NCBI RefSeq assembly: GCF_905147365.1
Contig: NC_056422.1
Location: 6,636,501-6,700,500 of the forward strand
Direction: 5' to 3'
DNA length: 64,000 nt
Origin: Aricia agestis
Lineage: Eukaryota > Arthropoda > Insecta > Lepidoptera > Lycaenidae
The notes under the pieces are model-generated. The model searched no databases. It was not told the origin of the DNA and saw only the letters and a list, made by a program, of their open reading frames with translations. A program made the translations under genes and the position numbers. This document shows positions 20,644 through 32,150 of the stretch, piece by piece (positions within the stretch are counted from its first letter, which is position 1; each line of letters opens with the position of its first letter).

Positions 20644-20973
20644 TTTTTTTTAATGAAATAGGGGGGCAAACGAGCAAATGGGTCACCCAATGGAAACTTC
20701 CGTCGCCCACTTCCGTCGCAACTTCCGTCGCCCATGGACACTCGCAGCATCAAAAGAGCTGCAGGTGCGTTGCCGGCCTTTTAAGAGGGAATAGGGTAAT
20801 AGGGGATGGTAGGGATGGATAGGGAAGGGAATAGGGTAGGGGATTGGGCCTCCGGTAAACTCACTCACTCGGCGAAACACAGCGCAAGCGCTGTTTCACG
20901 CCGGTTTTCTGTGAGAACGTGGTATTTCTCCGGTCGAGGTCTCCCATTCGTGCCGAAGCAGGGCTCTCCCACA
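20644..20973 (-). mobile_element. SINE-like element sharing a LINE 3' region
   Basis: The minus strand reads from the family head (GGGAGAGCCCTGCTTCGGCA) to an A-run at its 3' end (plus-strand T-run from 20644). It contains the GAAACAGCGCTTGCGCTG hairpin, a CCCTA-rich run, and the tail with GGCAACGCACCTGCAGCTC and CGTTTGCCCCCCTATTTCAT. A short CTTCCGTCGCCCA duplication lies in the tail. Confidence 0.7.
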
Positions 20974-21038
20974 TAATACGTTTACCACTTGTTTTTAAAG
21001 CTATCACGTTAGGGAACATAACCAAGTTTTCTAATTTA

Positions 21039-21239
21039 TCTATACTAATATTATTAATGTGAAAGTGTGTCTGTCTGTCTTGTTACCTCTTCACTCCCAA
21101 ACCGCTGACCCGATTTTGCTAAAATTTGACATGGAGATACTTTGGTCTTTGAGTCCGGGAAAGGACATAGGATACTACTTATCCCGGAAAAATGTTAATA
21201 AACTAATTTTGGCGCAACGGAGTTGCGGGCGTCATCTAG
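21039..21239 (+). mobile_element. Helitron-like (Lep1-type), best-preserved copy
   Basis: Starts TCTATACTAATATTATTAAT after a host A and ends TCATCTAG before a host T (21240). CGCAAC at 21213-21218 and GTTGCG at 21222-21227 form the hairpin that Helitrons carry just inside the 3' end. It is 201 bp with no coding capacity, so it would need another element's replicase. Confidence 0.8.
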
Positions 21240-21633
21240 TAATGATTAATGAATAAGTAAGACAATTTTATGTTATAAGTTATAAGTTTATAAATTATAA
21301 CTTATAATTATTACTGTGATAAAATCGCAAAGTGTCTTAGTGTTCTCCTACCCTAATACCACGAATCTACAATTGACTGCAGTGTCTGCAGTGATTGGCT
21401 CACTGATTAGTTCATTGACTCGAGTCCAGCGAATTAGTTGCCGTGCAAATTACAGATGAGATTCGAATTAGGCGTACAATAAACTGTGTGACCGATTCTC
21501 ACAATTCCAATTCCGATTCGAACCGAGATTCGGTACCTACGGAAATTAGCCTCCAGTTTACGTTTGAAATCATGTAATTTTTTAAGTACCTGAAAACTGT
21601 TACCAAATTAAAAATGTGCTTGAAAATTCTATA

Positions 21634-21988
21634 TCTATACTTAATAATATTATAAAGCGGAAGAGTTTGTTTGTTTGAACGCGCTTATCTCAGGAACTAC
21701 TGGTCCGATTTGAAAAATTATTTTAGTGTTAGATAGCCCAATTATTGAGGAAGGATATAGGATATATAATAAGGATATATTATTTATCACGCTAAGACTA
21801 AAAAGAGCGAATAATTAGAGAAAAATGTAGACAAAACAGGGGAAGTTATTTGAAAGGGCTTATTTTCCGAACTACTAGAACAATATTTCTGTTATTTGGC
21901 ACAGATAAGAAGTAGACCAAATGAAGGATCATAGGCTATTTTTGTGGACTAATTTGTCTGTGAAATATCTAATTTGCGGAACATCTAG
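21634..21988 (+). mobile_element. Helitron-like, second family
   Basis: Starts TCTATACTTAATAATATTAT after a host A and ends …GGAACATCTAG before a host T. The interior (AACTACTGGTCCGATTTGAA, GGAAGAGTTTGTTTGTTTGA) differs from the Lep1-type copies. I do not see a clear 3' hairpin. 355 bp, non-coding. Confidence 0.65.
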
Positions 21989-22395
21989 TATTATATACAA
22001 CTGGACTTTAGCTCTGGACTAGCAGCCTTACTTATATTATTGCATCTATAGTTCTAGAATTATAGCAATTATTGACAAATTGACAAAGAATTATAAAACT
22101 TTTCTAATTTAATATTAAAGGCTTTTAATAAGCACTCAGTAAGTTGGCTTCAACAATACTAAATCGACTTTTCAAAAGCTTATGCCAGCTCGACTGGAAA
22201 CTAAAATATCTGAGCAATTCGATTGGAAATTCCAAGGAGTATAGAATTTATATTCTAAAACATGGAGATTTTTATCCTTTCCTTTGAGGAGTTATTTTCA
22301 TTTATTTACAAACATGGGACAATATTGTGCTTACAATTTTAAAAAAGAATTTCGTGTTTACTTTTAAAATTCCCAGCGTTTAAGAAGACTTTTAT

Positions 22396-22492
22396 GGGCC
22401 TGTTCCGCAACTTATATGATAGATAGAGTATGGAGTATCTGTCAAATAAGTTTTGGATAGCGTATCCGACACACTTGTCAGGAAACAGGCCC
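22396..22492. mobile_element. TWA-target MITE, copy 3 (shortened)
   Basis: 97 bp, GGGCCTGTTCCGCAACTTAT to …GGAAACAGGCC. TAT lies on the left and TAA on the right, so one base of the target duplication has probably mutated. The left half is mostly deleted. Confidence 0.65.
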
Positions 22493-23782
22493 TAAATGTT
22501 AAAGACGTGAACATTGCTGCCTAGAAGTAGTAAGCCTACTTCTAGAGTTCCGCTATAGCCAAATTGCATTCCGCTTAATAATGAATGAGGCCTGAGGGTA
22601 TCGAAATATGAACATTATAATATGGCGCAGTGGGCTGCATTAATACATTTTTTTATCACAGTCAAAATGTGCGCATACTTAAGTGACAGACGATCAAGCT
22701 GATGACAAAAATGACAAAATTGATGATGATAATGGTGGTGATAATAATGATGATGATTATCATGTTTTATTCAGGATTTACCTTCGATAATAACGTGCCC
22801 TGCACGTAGGCGTACCAAGTATAACCTTATTTGTCTGTTGTATTACTGTTGTATCCGATATTTAGTTGTTAAACGTGGGTTTTATATATCAGTTTAGTTG
22901 ACTAGTTGTTTCCCGTGATTTTGAGCATAAAATTATAGTGAAATTGGCCCGTAAGTTGATATATATCTTCTCTAGACTTCTGGACATAGAAGGAAATAAT
23001 TTACATAATATCTACCAGGAGTTGCCGAAATTTCGTTTTCAATTCACATTTTTTCCACCATAAACTTGAAGTAAATATCTTGAAGTATCTCCATACTAAA
23101 TTTCATCCAAGTCGGCAGCGGTTTAAGCATAAAAAGTGACCATAATATTACTGGTATAATGGATGTATTACTGGTAAATGGTAATAATACACTGGTACTC
23201 TTAGTATGGAGGTATTGATTACAATATGATTACAGTAATCAGCACAAAAATTGGCACGTGCTGGCTGATTACTTACTATTTATTTCCGACGATTGCCTTT
23301 TAATACCTGTTCAGCAAATACCTGATACAGGGTGATCGTTTTTTATCGAAAATGCAAAAAAGCGAAAATTAAAAACGATCTCACATTCAAAACCTGTCAC
23401 TGTGCTGACTCACAGTTCACATCATTGCCAACATTGCGCACCCGAATTTAAACCTTACCTGTATTACACAAGGTGTATATTCGCGTGCTGATAATAATCA
23501 TCAGTATTAAGTTGGTCTATGAATAAATCAGTGATGTCGTAAGACAAACATTGAGTGGAATATGCAAGAGCTGTTAGCTTTGAGTTCGCCCTGTTAACTT
23601 CTGTGAATGTCAGTCAGCTTGATCACATTAGTGATACATACATACATCTAGACAGACTAGAAACAACACACACACACACACACACATACATAAATATATA
23701 CAAAGAAATGCTAGGCATACATGAAGAAACGTTTTACAGGAGGTCAAATTGCGAACAAAATAATATAAAGAACTCGCTTTCC
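22493..23782. other. non-coding stretch with simple repeats
   Basis: Contains an ATGATGATAATGG-type imperfect trinucleotide run near 22720-22760 and a (CA)n run at about 23666-23690. No gene or clear element ends. Confidence 0.45.
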
Positions 23783-23843
23783 GTTTTTAACTGACTTCCA
23801 AAAACGAGGAGTTTATATGTTCGGCTGTGGATATTTTTTTTTA
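23783..23843 (+). repeat. fragment of the AACCGACTTCC repeat family
   Basis: TTTTAACTGACTTCCAAAAA, then GAGGAGTTTATATGTTCGGC and a T-run. It is the same terminal pattern as at 18551. Confidence 0.5.
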
Positions 23844-23935
23844 AACAAAAAGTTGCACTCTGCGAGTGCCGACAGAAGAAAAAATGCACATAGCGGTGAG
23901 TATAGACTATAGGAAGATAGGATAGAAAGATAAGG

Positions 23936-24188
23936 CAGTCTTCCACCGTGCGTTTCTCGCGTAACTTTCTGCCGCGCACTGTAAAACTCTGGAACGAACT
24001 GTCACCAGCCACCACAGCAGTATTTCCGGACCTATACGACCTGCAAAAAAAGAAGAGAGCGTATTCCCTCTTAAAAGGTCGGCAACGCACCTGCAGTTCT
24101 GATGATGTTGCGAGTGTCCATGGGCGACGGTAGTTGCTTTCCATCAGGTGACTTTGCTCGTTTGCCCCCTTATTTCATAAAAAAAAAT
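23936..24188 (+). pseudogene. non-LTR retrotransposon 3' end (RT ORF C-terminus plus tail)
   Basis: A 60-codon open frame ends at TAG (24131-24133) and encodes RFSRNFLPRTVKLWNELSPA and onward to …LLKGRQRTCSS. The pattern of LPRTxxLWNxL followed by LLKGRQRT is typical of the far C-terminus of Jockey-type LINE reverse transcriptases. The 3' tail with CCATCAGGTGACTTTGCTCG and an A-run is shared with the SINE-like elements at 20644, 38573 and 51532. The copy is 5'-truncated: no RT catalytic region is present. Confidence 0.7.
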
Positions 24189-25309
24189 AAGGTCACTTCC
24201 TGTCCTACTCCGCGTCGGCGGTCTAATTCTCTCACCGTCGCGTCTTACGAATTTTCAATCAGGTCAAATGTTTCATTTTTACCGATTCCCAAAAAACACA
24301 CATTGCCATTCGCCTCTAAAGAAGTTTTTACTACAATAACTAAATTCTGGCGCTTTTTCCAAGAAATCGGCATGTACAAGATGTTCTACTTTTCATAGTA
24401 ATGTAATATGAACTATGTGCGTTTAACAAGTTTCACGAAATACATTTGAATATCATATCTCCGTTCCGGTACCTTGAGAAATGTCCTTAGAAATATCACC
24501 TATCAGCTGTGCCAAATAGATTGTGAACAATATAGATTAGATATCAGATAAGATAAATCTTAATTTTTGGATTGTTTTTTACTTTCTCACTCTCCGGCAG
24601 TTTCTCATAACAACAGTAGAAATGGGGAAGAATCGACATACTGACAGATTTTGTCGACAAAATGGCGGATTTCCATTTCACTTTGTCTATTCTTCCGTAG
24701 AAAGAAACCGTTTCTATGGGGACCATGCAACGCCTGCAGGAAAACTTCGACCTAGAAAACGGGAAAAACATAATTTAATATGTCGTATATTTGACCTTAA
24801 ATATTTTTTTCGCAAAGTGGATCGCCGGGTACTTTTGAGGTTTTATATTTATAATGCTGTATTTAACGTCTCTACCAATTTTCAGCTCTATGAAAATTTT
24901 TCCTAGGTTATAACTTTTTTTCTAATTTGTCTGGGCTTAATTGTAGATAGATAATATATTCATTAATGAAGCTATAACCAGATTTATTATTTCAGCTGAT
25001 AATAAGAAAATTGGAATCTTGCCATCTCTGATTTAATATTATGAATTCTGAAAGCGTTGCTTCGTATGTGGTAAGCGAACAATTACTAGGTATATTATGG
25101 ATTATTTACTAAACTTTAACATAATAGGCAGAGGACGCTACTATCACATATGCAGTAAATACGACCAAAATCCGACATTTTGCACACTTTATATCAGAAT
25201 ATTGACAGAAACGTTGTCAAACGCTGAAAAAAACTTTTTGTTTAACTTGTACTGTTTGTGCTGGTGCTGCCGTCTAGTGTGGAAACATTGCAGTAAATCA
25301 GTAATAATA
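24189..25309. other. non-coding stretch
   Basis: Short ORFs of up to 98 codons overlap on both strands without recognisable domains, codon bias or splice context. No repeat ends identified. Confidence 0.45.
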
Positions 25310-25556
25310 TCTTATATATAAAATTCTCGTATCACAATGTTAGTTACCGTACTCCTCCGAAACGGCTTTACTGATTTTTACCAAATTTTATATATATGCA
25401 TGTTCAGTGCATTTCTCTGCGTGAAAAAAAAGGTCTGAGAATCGGCTACTGGCTAGTATTTATGTTGATAAGTGCATTTGTTGAATAAATAATAGTAAAT
25501 TATTACAATTGTTTGTGCGACGGGATAGCGATGTACGTTGCCATGGTGACATACTG
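25310..25556 (+). mobile_element. Helitron-like, third family, 3'-truncated
   Basis: Starts TCTTATATATAAAATTCTCG after a host A and matches the full copy at 37764-38082 through CGTTGCCATGGTGACATAC. At about 25556 it switches to a Lep1-type fragment on the opposite strand, so its CTAG end is lost. Confidence 0.65.
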
Positions 25557-25706
25557 GAACCGTACACTTTTCCGAGATAAAAAGTATCCTAAGTCCTTTC
25601 CCGGGACTCAAGCTTTCTCCAATGCCAAATTTCAGCGAAATCGTTCAGCGGTTTGGGCGTGAAGAGGTAACAGACATACCCACTTTTGCAGTTATAATAT
25701 TAGTAT
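25557..25706 (-). mobile_element. Helitron-like (Lep1-type) fragment joined to the previous one
   Basis: On the minus strand it starts TCCATACTAATATTATAACT after a host A. It runs through CCTCTTCACGCCCAAACCGC and GACTTAGGATACTTTTTATC, and stops at a junction with the previous element. No 3' hairpin or CTAG. Confidence 0.65.
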
Positions 25707-28228
25707 GGATTATACCTATTATTATAATATAGCCTGAAATAAAGAATTAAAGTCTGATTAACCGACGTTGCGTCATGAATTTTGAAACAAAGTGTATGTA
25801 ACAGCTGACTACACAGGATCAACCTTCATATACAATGCAATCGTTACATTGTTTAGTGTTGACTTTCAATGAGTTGAGGTCTAGACTAGCTAAAAACTAA
25901 ATCGTGTCTTTCGTGAATGTCATGTAGTAAAAAAAGTAAATGAAAGCTTTGACCTTTAGAACCACTAAAATACACGTTGCTGATACAAAAATTATCATAT
26001 GTCCTTTCTTGGGATTCACGTAATCTTTATACCAAATTCTACTCGAATCGGTCAGCGATTTGGGCGTGGAGAGAGATACTCAGATACTGGCTGATCTATC
26101 TAGCTATACATAGAAATCACTTTTTTTTTATTTCAAATCTTTTTCCCAGTCCTAACCTCCATTTACCCAAAAACAACAGTTTTCAAATTGTTACTTACCC
26201 GCTTTATCCTCATGTCTTCAAATACGTAATTCATAACTGGACGCTGTTAAGCATTCGTGTTCTAATCCACAAAAAATTACGTATTGAGTTATGAATGTTC
26301 TTTAGATGATTTAGAACAAGACTGCATAAAAAATTAACAACAAAACAAATTGTGGGTCCTAACCCACTAATAAAATTGTATATTATAAACAGTAGGACAC
26401 TAATGCTTAACAGCGACCAACTGTCACAGTTAACACGATGACCTTTATTATTATCAATATTAAAATATTAATCAGGACGCTTCTTTATTACATTTTACAT
26501 ACAACATATGGGTTTACTGCGTACGTCGTAAAAACATGTAAACCTCAATTATTACATATTTTTATAGCTTTCCGACATAACTCGTAAACAAGGAAATAAT
26601 AAACCTATTTTTATTAGACTTTTAGGTTATAGGAACGCAAAAAACAGTTATAAAAATGTTTTTGGTGACTTAGTTTTTTGATCACCATGTTACTATACGA
26701 TTCCTTCTCAAAATTGTCTACTTAGGATACACTCGTAACTTGTTATAGTAAAAAAACTAAGTATTTCACAATAATTCCTTATATTCTTCTACTTAGGATA
26801 TTACGTCTTGTAGTAGTAAAATAAGTAATACTTAAATTACACAGTAGTACAACTTTAGCGCCATAGTAACTTAATGTCATAATTTTAAAATATCTGCTAC
26901 AGGAAGTCGTATTATTGTGGAAATATATTTTCCGTCCTCGTAGCTCGTTTCCTTAGGGATGACGTGTTACACTATAAAATGGCGGTGTCGGTTAGATGTG
27001 ACTCTGTGCTATATGTTTCATATAAAATGTGTCATGTAACGATAATATTAATATGTACCTGCTTACTGTGGTCTAGACTCCAGTCAAGTGTGTAAATGTC
27101 TAAATGATCACAAGTAGATACAAGAAATACAGATAGATTTTAAGTTTTTGCATAGCTTTAATCACGGGCTTTGAGCGCGGTGACAAGATCAAGAAATTCC
27201 GTAATGAAAATAAACCTAACACTACTAACGTCGTTTCAGTTCGGCAGACTTCGCTACGGTGTTTGTGTACGTGCGACTAGACGTATACGTGTAGACTAGT
27301 TGCTAACTTAAGCTTTACCGCGGCAGTCCCCGAGTGCCACACGTTTTTTTTTTTTTTTTTTCTTAAATACGCACTCATGATAAGATAACTTGCAGCAGTA
27401 GACAATGCAGTATTACTTATTCGTTTTAAAATGTCTCTGCGTTAGGCGAATTCAGTGTAAGAACATAACTAAATAGACGACCTACTGCATGTTTTCATAC
27501 TGTGGCTATATTTTAAGAAATGCATCCAAGCTAAGAAATCGATTGCACCGAAATAACCGTCTCGGCCTACTTTATCTTAATTTAAAAAGTCGTCCTCCTA
27601 CGCGGCATTCGATTTCATAGATATTTCTAGATGAATGGAAAGTTGGATAATATGTCTCAGTAAGTTCAGAGGTTTGAATGTGATTGCATAATAGACAGAA
27701 TTCATTTGATATTCATAAAATATCATAATAATAGTCGGTGAGGATTAGCAATATTTTATACAATAGAGCATCTTGAATTTTTCATGTTAGATCGCAGGAT
27801 TAGAACTCACGCACACATTGGCGTTACCTACAGGCTACACCAGATAACTTTAAGTAACAACAATGTAGGGTCATGTCGCGCATATTATGTAAGTACTTAA
27901 TAAATTGTTTTTGATTTTTTATGATACGACTGCAAAACACTACTGTATTATACTTATTAGCAAGGATTATGCGCATATTTTTCAAATTAATATCTTTAAA
28001 TCAATTCTCTATTTTTAAATTAAATTTAAATAACAAATTGCAAATTGCAAGCGAAAGTTCGACATCTCGTGGAAAATAAGTAAAAGTGTCTCCGCGATAG
28101 AAACCGATGGAGAAAGCTACACTTTCCAGTGTACCTGTGTCTTATTGTCTAATGGATCTAGATTGCATATTCATTGTCTTTCGTCATCTCATGGCACCAT
28201 CAGAAGAGAATCTTTAAAGCAAAGAAAC
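25707..28228. other. non-coding stretch with nested inverted words
   Basis: A diverged Lep1-type scrap lies at about 26000-26080. GGACGCTGTTAAGCATTCGT at about 26239 recurs inversely near 26395-26418, and ACGTAATTCATAACT near 26224 pairs with AGTTATGAAT near 26285. A T-run is at 27344-27362. A degenerate tRNA-like T-arm remnant lies near 27795. No coding exon seen. Confidence 0.45.
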
Positions 28229-28360
28229 TCTTGAAATATAACATTCTCGTGTCGCGATTTTGTCAAATTCGTCCAAAGAGTTGAGCCAATTTTGATGAAA
28301 TTTTGTGTTCTTCGATAATCTACTTAACACAATCAAAAAGATATATGCCGGGTCAGCTAG
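28229..28360 (+). mobile_element. Helitron-like fragment ending CTAG
   Basis: Contains ATTCTCGTGTCGCGATTTTG and ends ATGCCGGGTCAGCTAG before T, close to the end of the 37764 family (GCCGGGACAGCTAG). The 5' border is uncertain and much of the interior is missing. Confidence 0.55.
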
Positions 28361-28800
28361 TTTTGCTCTTGCAATGCTCATGCCAAAAATTGCGTAGCTC
28401 TGCTCTAAAAGTCAACGAATCGTAAAATGCGTTGAACTCTTATTCTGCAACGTAAAAATAAACAAAATCGTAATTAATTCTTCTCAATGCGATATTCAAG
28501 CTGAAATAAATCCCAGTTTGTCTGAAAAAGGATTTTAGTGATTTAATAAATGTGCATTGATATTGAACACTACGACCTCCAGACGCCTTTCAGATCAACG
28601 TCTTGAAAATTATTTCGCCCACTCATATTACTGTGTTGACATGATCTATGCATTTCTATGCATACATTTTGTACTTGGTAACCAAATAACTTGGTACTTG
28701 GAGTCTGGAGAACATGAAAGGTTTTTGTAAGTATGCAAATATAATAAAGTAAATTTATAACTTATTAGTAAAATTTAATAAGTAAATTCTATTCAAGTCT

Positions 28801-28994
28801 TGTGAAGACAAACGAGTGTAATTTGTGAGTTGTGCATCGCAGAATTTCGGCTGGCAGAAATTCTGCTGCATTTAGTTTCATACAAAAGATTCACACGAAC
28901 GTAATTTTGTGAGTCATGATTTGTATGAAAAGATATTTACGCGGCAGAAATTCTGCGACTCGCGACTCACAAAATTACGCTCGTTTGGCTTCAC
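28801..28994. mobile_element. palindromic MITE with GTGAAG ends
   Basis: TGTGAAGACAAACGAGTGTA at the left is matched inversely by ACGCTCGTTTGGCTTCAC at the right. CGCAGAATTTC/GAAATTCTGCG words pair inside. About 194 bp, non-coding, one copy seen. Confidence 0.6.
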
Positions 28995-28997
28995 CCA

Positions 28998-29112
28998 TAT
29001 TGAGATAATAAAATACGAGCCAGACTGGCCTGCGGCTGCGTTGGCTCGGAAGAAGTGGAAGACTTTGGGGGAGGTCTTTGCCGAGCAAGTGGGACAATAT
29101 AAACTCTAAAGT
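28998..29112 (+). pseudogene. LINE reverse transcriptase C-terminal scrap
   Basis: The frame encodes DWPAAALARKKWKTLGEVFA and then EQVGQYKL before a stop (TAA, 29107-29109). The pattern WKTLGEVFAEQ resembles the C-terminal end of RTE- or Jockey-like ORFs common in moths (WRxLGEAFAQQW). It directly follows the palindromic element. Only about 30 codons are recognisable. Confidence 0.45.
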
Positions 29113-30939
29113 TAATTCTAAATTAATGAGTTCGCTAACTTCGATAAATATTTATCCGTCTATAGCTCGGTCAACGAACACGTAGAAATTCCGCCACTGA
29201 CCTATCGCTACTTAACAACACATGACGTTTGTGACTGGACCATACAAAAACCCATCAACATCAATGGGAGGAGGAGGATAGCAATCGAATATCTATTGTG
29301 TCTGCAATTCCCACGATGGAGGTATTAAAAGTCCTTTTGTACACATAACTTCAATTTGTATCTTTTTATGATTTTTAATAGTAAAGATTCGTTGTAATTA
29401 AAATTTTTAAAACAGTGATGATGGCTTAAGCCTGTAGATACTTAAAAACGCAGGTACAACAATAGCAAGGGCAGGTCTCATCAAAATGAGTTCTGTTTTA
29501 TTTGTCTGTACAACGGTCGGAATACAAGTTTTAATTATTTTTTAACTAAAGCCTACATTTCTCGTCACGATAGTGCTTTGGTTTAACTAATGAGAGATAT
29601 TGAATGCTTTAAAAATATACTTGTAAAAAAAGAGTAAGTATGACAGTAGGGAATGAAAGTGAGGAAATATTCTTTATTTGAAACATTTCTTTGTTGCTAG
29701 CCTCGAATAGACTAATATAATAAATAGGCTATAGGCTAAGAAGTCTATGGTTGTCTATTGGTAGTTGGGAATCTAAAAGGCACATACTAATAAATATTGT
29801 TTAGATTTTCCTATCGTGTTTCTGTCCTTCCATGCAATGTGATAGAGATGTGAAAGAATTTATTACTTTTTAATCTCAGGGAGGGGTAAAAATGTACGGT
29901 TCTGACTAATTTCTGCTTAATTGGCAGGTATGAGGTACCATTTTGTACAGAATAGATATGGACCACGATAATTTCTCATCGCAAATACCATATTTGGGAT
30001 ACGAATTTAAATATTTATTCAAAAAATATAGTTCTCGAGCGTGCAAAAATTATGTTTGAGTTACCTGACCTTGTTCGTGTGGAGGTTCCGATGACTTTCA
30101 TTAACTTTCTAATGAGGTCTCCAGTCGGCCTTGGCCAACCGGTATAGCGGATCTGTTCATCTGCATACATTTACATCAATAGAACAGGTTTCAGTCAGTT
30201 TTGCTACTGGTTAAATCAGCATCAGCTGTTGCTGCACGTACGAGTAGCGGATGCTGGTTCTCCCTTAGAGGGTAGCCTATCTTACAGCAGGCTTAGCATG
30301 GCTACTGTAGAAATGCGAAAGAAATAAAACGCGACAGTTTTTACGGACAAACTGACATATTTCGTTGTTATTCATCACTTCGTAAGAATAAACCTTTCTG
30401 ATGAGCACGCCTAAGCCTGCCGGTAAAGGATTTGTGAATGTCCAACTTCAAAATCCGAGAAGCCGATAGGGGTGAATAGAATAGATTTGAAGGAACAAAA
30501 AAATCTAGAACGTCAGCATTCGTTACTTCATCACTGTGCATTGATAGCGCAGCTGGTAAGCTAAAACAGATGTACAACTTCACGTTAAAACATTAGAATT
30601 ATTGAGAGGAACATTTCTAGAAAATTGGAAACACATTTATTTACTCTGCTTTTACCTATAGAATATATTTCCCCATTCGGCAATAATATTTTTAAACAAT
30701 TTTGAGTAGGCACTTAAAAGTAGAGCAGCTTATAATCTTGTTGCCACTTCCTGACTAACGTAACTCTATAGCTGTTCTACGAGCAATTTCATCGACTATT
30801 TAACATTACGAGTTCATTACTCCGGTAATGGATGCTCTATAGAGATCTAAAATATCTGGGCCAAACGCGTAAACCTAAACATGTTACATCAGACCTAAGT
30901 ATACTTAAGTACTATCATTATGATAATAACTCTATTTTA
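29113..30939. other. non-coding stretch
   Basis: TTAGCATGGCTACTGTAGAA and ATGCGAAAG near 30293-30323 match the end of the foldback at 39181-39390, so a solitary end of that family may lie here. No exon or other element recognised. Confidence 0.4.
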
Positions 30940-31137
30940 TGCTAAGTGCTCACATACGGTTTTGCTCGATAGTTTTACTCCAAATCGAGCAATAACCACC
31001 GTGTGGACCGCAAAACTGACAGCTCGAAGGCTCGCTTCGAGCCGGCTCGATGGAATTAAATATGTCAAATATGTCATTTCCTTCGATTCGGAGTAAAACT
31101 ACTCGTATCGAGCAAAACCGTATGTGAGTACTTAGCA
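30940..31137. mobile_element. palindromic MITE (CTCACATACGG family), copy 1
   Basis: The ends TGCTAAGTGCTCACATACGG and CCGTATGTGAGTACTTAGCA are inverse of each other with one mismatch. TTA flanks both sides. Inside, GATAGTTTTACTCCAAATCG and its inverse also pair, and a central GGCTCGCTTCGAGCC forms a further hairpin. 198 bp. Confidence 0.75.
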
Positions 31138-32025
31138 TTATTCTTTTGAACGTCACAGTTGTGTAGGGGTAAAGCTTGACTCTCAATTTGGATGTTGTGG
31201 ATTCAATTCTCACGTCGAGTCTAATGAAATGGTGATTTCTTAATTGTATGACCAGAAAGATTCATGCCTCGGATGGGCATGTAAAAGTCGATCTTGCGTC
31301 TGATCTCTCGCTAGTTGTGTTGCTGTGTACGCCTGACCTTGATTGAAACCAAAATTACTATTGCTCTTTGTATGTTTGAATCATTCAAGTTGGTCTGAAT
31401 GCTGTACTAAAAAGCGATATCCACCAATAACGTTCGCTTGGCCCTACCATGTCTTGATCCGATCTCCCTTTCGTGAGTTGTGCCACAGTTACTTGAATCA
31501 AAACCCAACATTAAGCAATTACATTATGCAATACAATGAACCATTATGGCCTTTTCCATGTGATTGATCTGGGTCACGTGATTGAGCTAATGGTTATTGT
31601 TTCGCGTAGGGCATAACTAATCAACAATACAAATTACTAAGCAATTAATACGAATAGTAGCTAATACTCATTGTAATATTGACAAACCTACTGATCCGCT
31701 GAAACATGGTTTTGCCATGTATGTTGTGGGAATGCTTGAGAGACTCATAGAAAGACGTCTTCGTCTCTTCCTCTCAGTTCTCCCGACCGAGAAGTTGTAA
31801 TTTCACAGTAATGGCAATTCCAAACTTCAACATTCAAATGAAGGCGATAACGGATGGTTAAATAGACCACCTATTTATTTTGTTCAACTAACGTTCTTAG
31901 ACCTAAAGATTTTAAATATACTTGTGACATAATATTATATGGTACTGGCTATACAGACTAACAGACACACTATTAAATACGTGTTGCCGTAGCTCGCTTA
32001 ATATCAGGCAAATCCCGTTCGTTTA
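31138..32025. other. non-coding stretch with a weak tRNA-like remnant
   Basis: Around 31160-31225 is a degenerate tRNA-like pattern (GGATTCAATTCTCAC where a T-arm would be), possibly an old SINE head. Around 31690-31740 the words CTACTGATCCGCTGAAACAT and GGTTTTGCCATGTATGTTGT recur in diverged form near 39710-39745, suggesting an old dispersed repeat. Confidence 0.4.
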
Positions 32026-32150
32026 GGACCTGTTTCACCACTTCCTGATAAGTGTCAGATAGGCTATCCACAACTTATTTGACAGATTCTCTGTCAAGTT
32101 ATGAGGTGCATAGCCTATCCGACACTTATCTCAAGTGGTGAAACAGGCAA
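32026..32150. mobile_element. TWA-target MITE, copy 4 (decayed right end)
   Basis: GGACCTGTTTCACCACTTCC to …AGTGGTGAAACAGGC. TTA lies at the left, but the right terminal bases are mutated, so no target duplication remains. Confidence 0.68.

Noticed and set aside
23734..24144. A 136-codon minus-strand ORF as a gene
   Set aside because: It overlaps the plus-strand LINE C-terminus with its recognisable LPRTxxLWN pattern and has no domain of its own.
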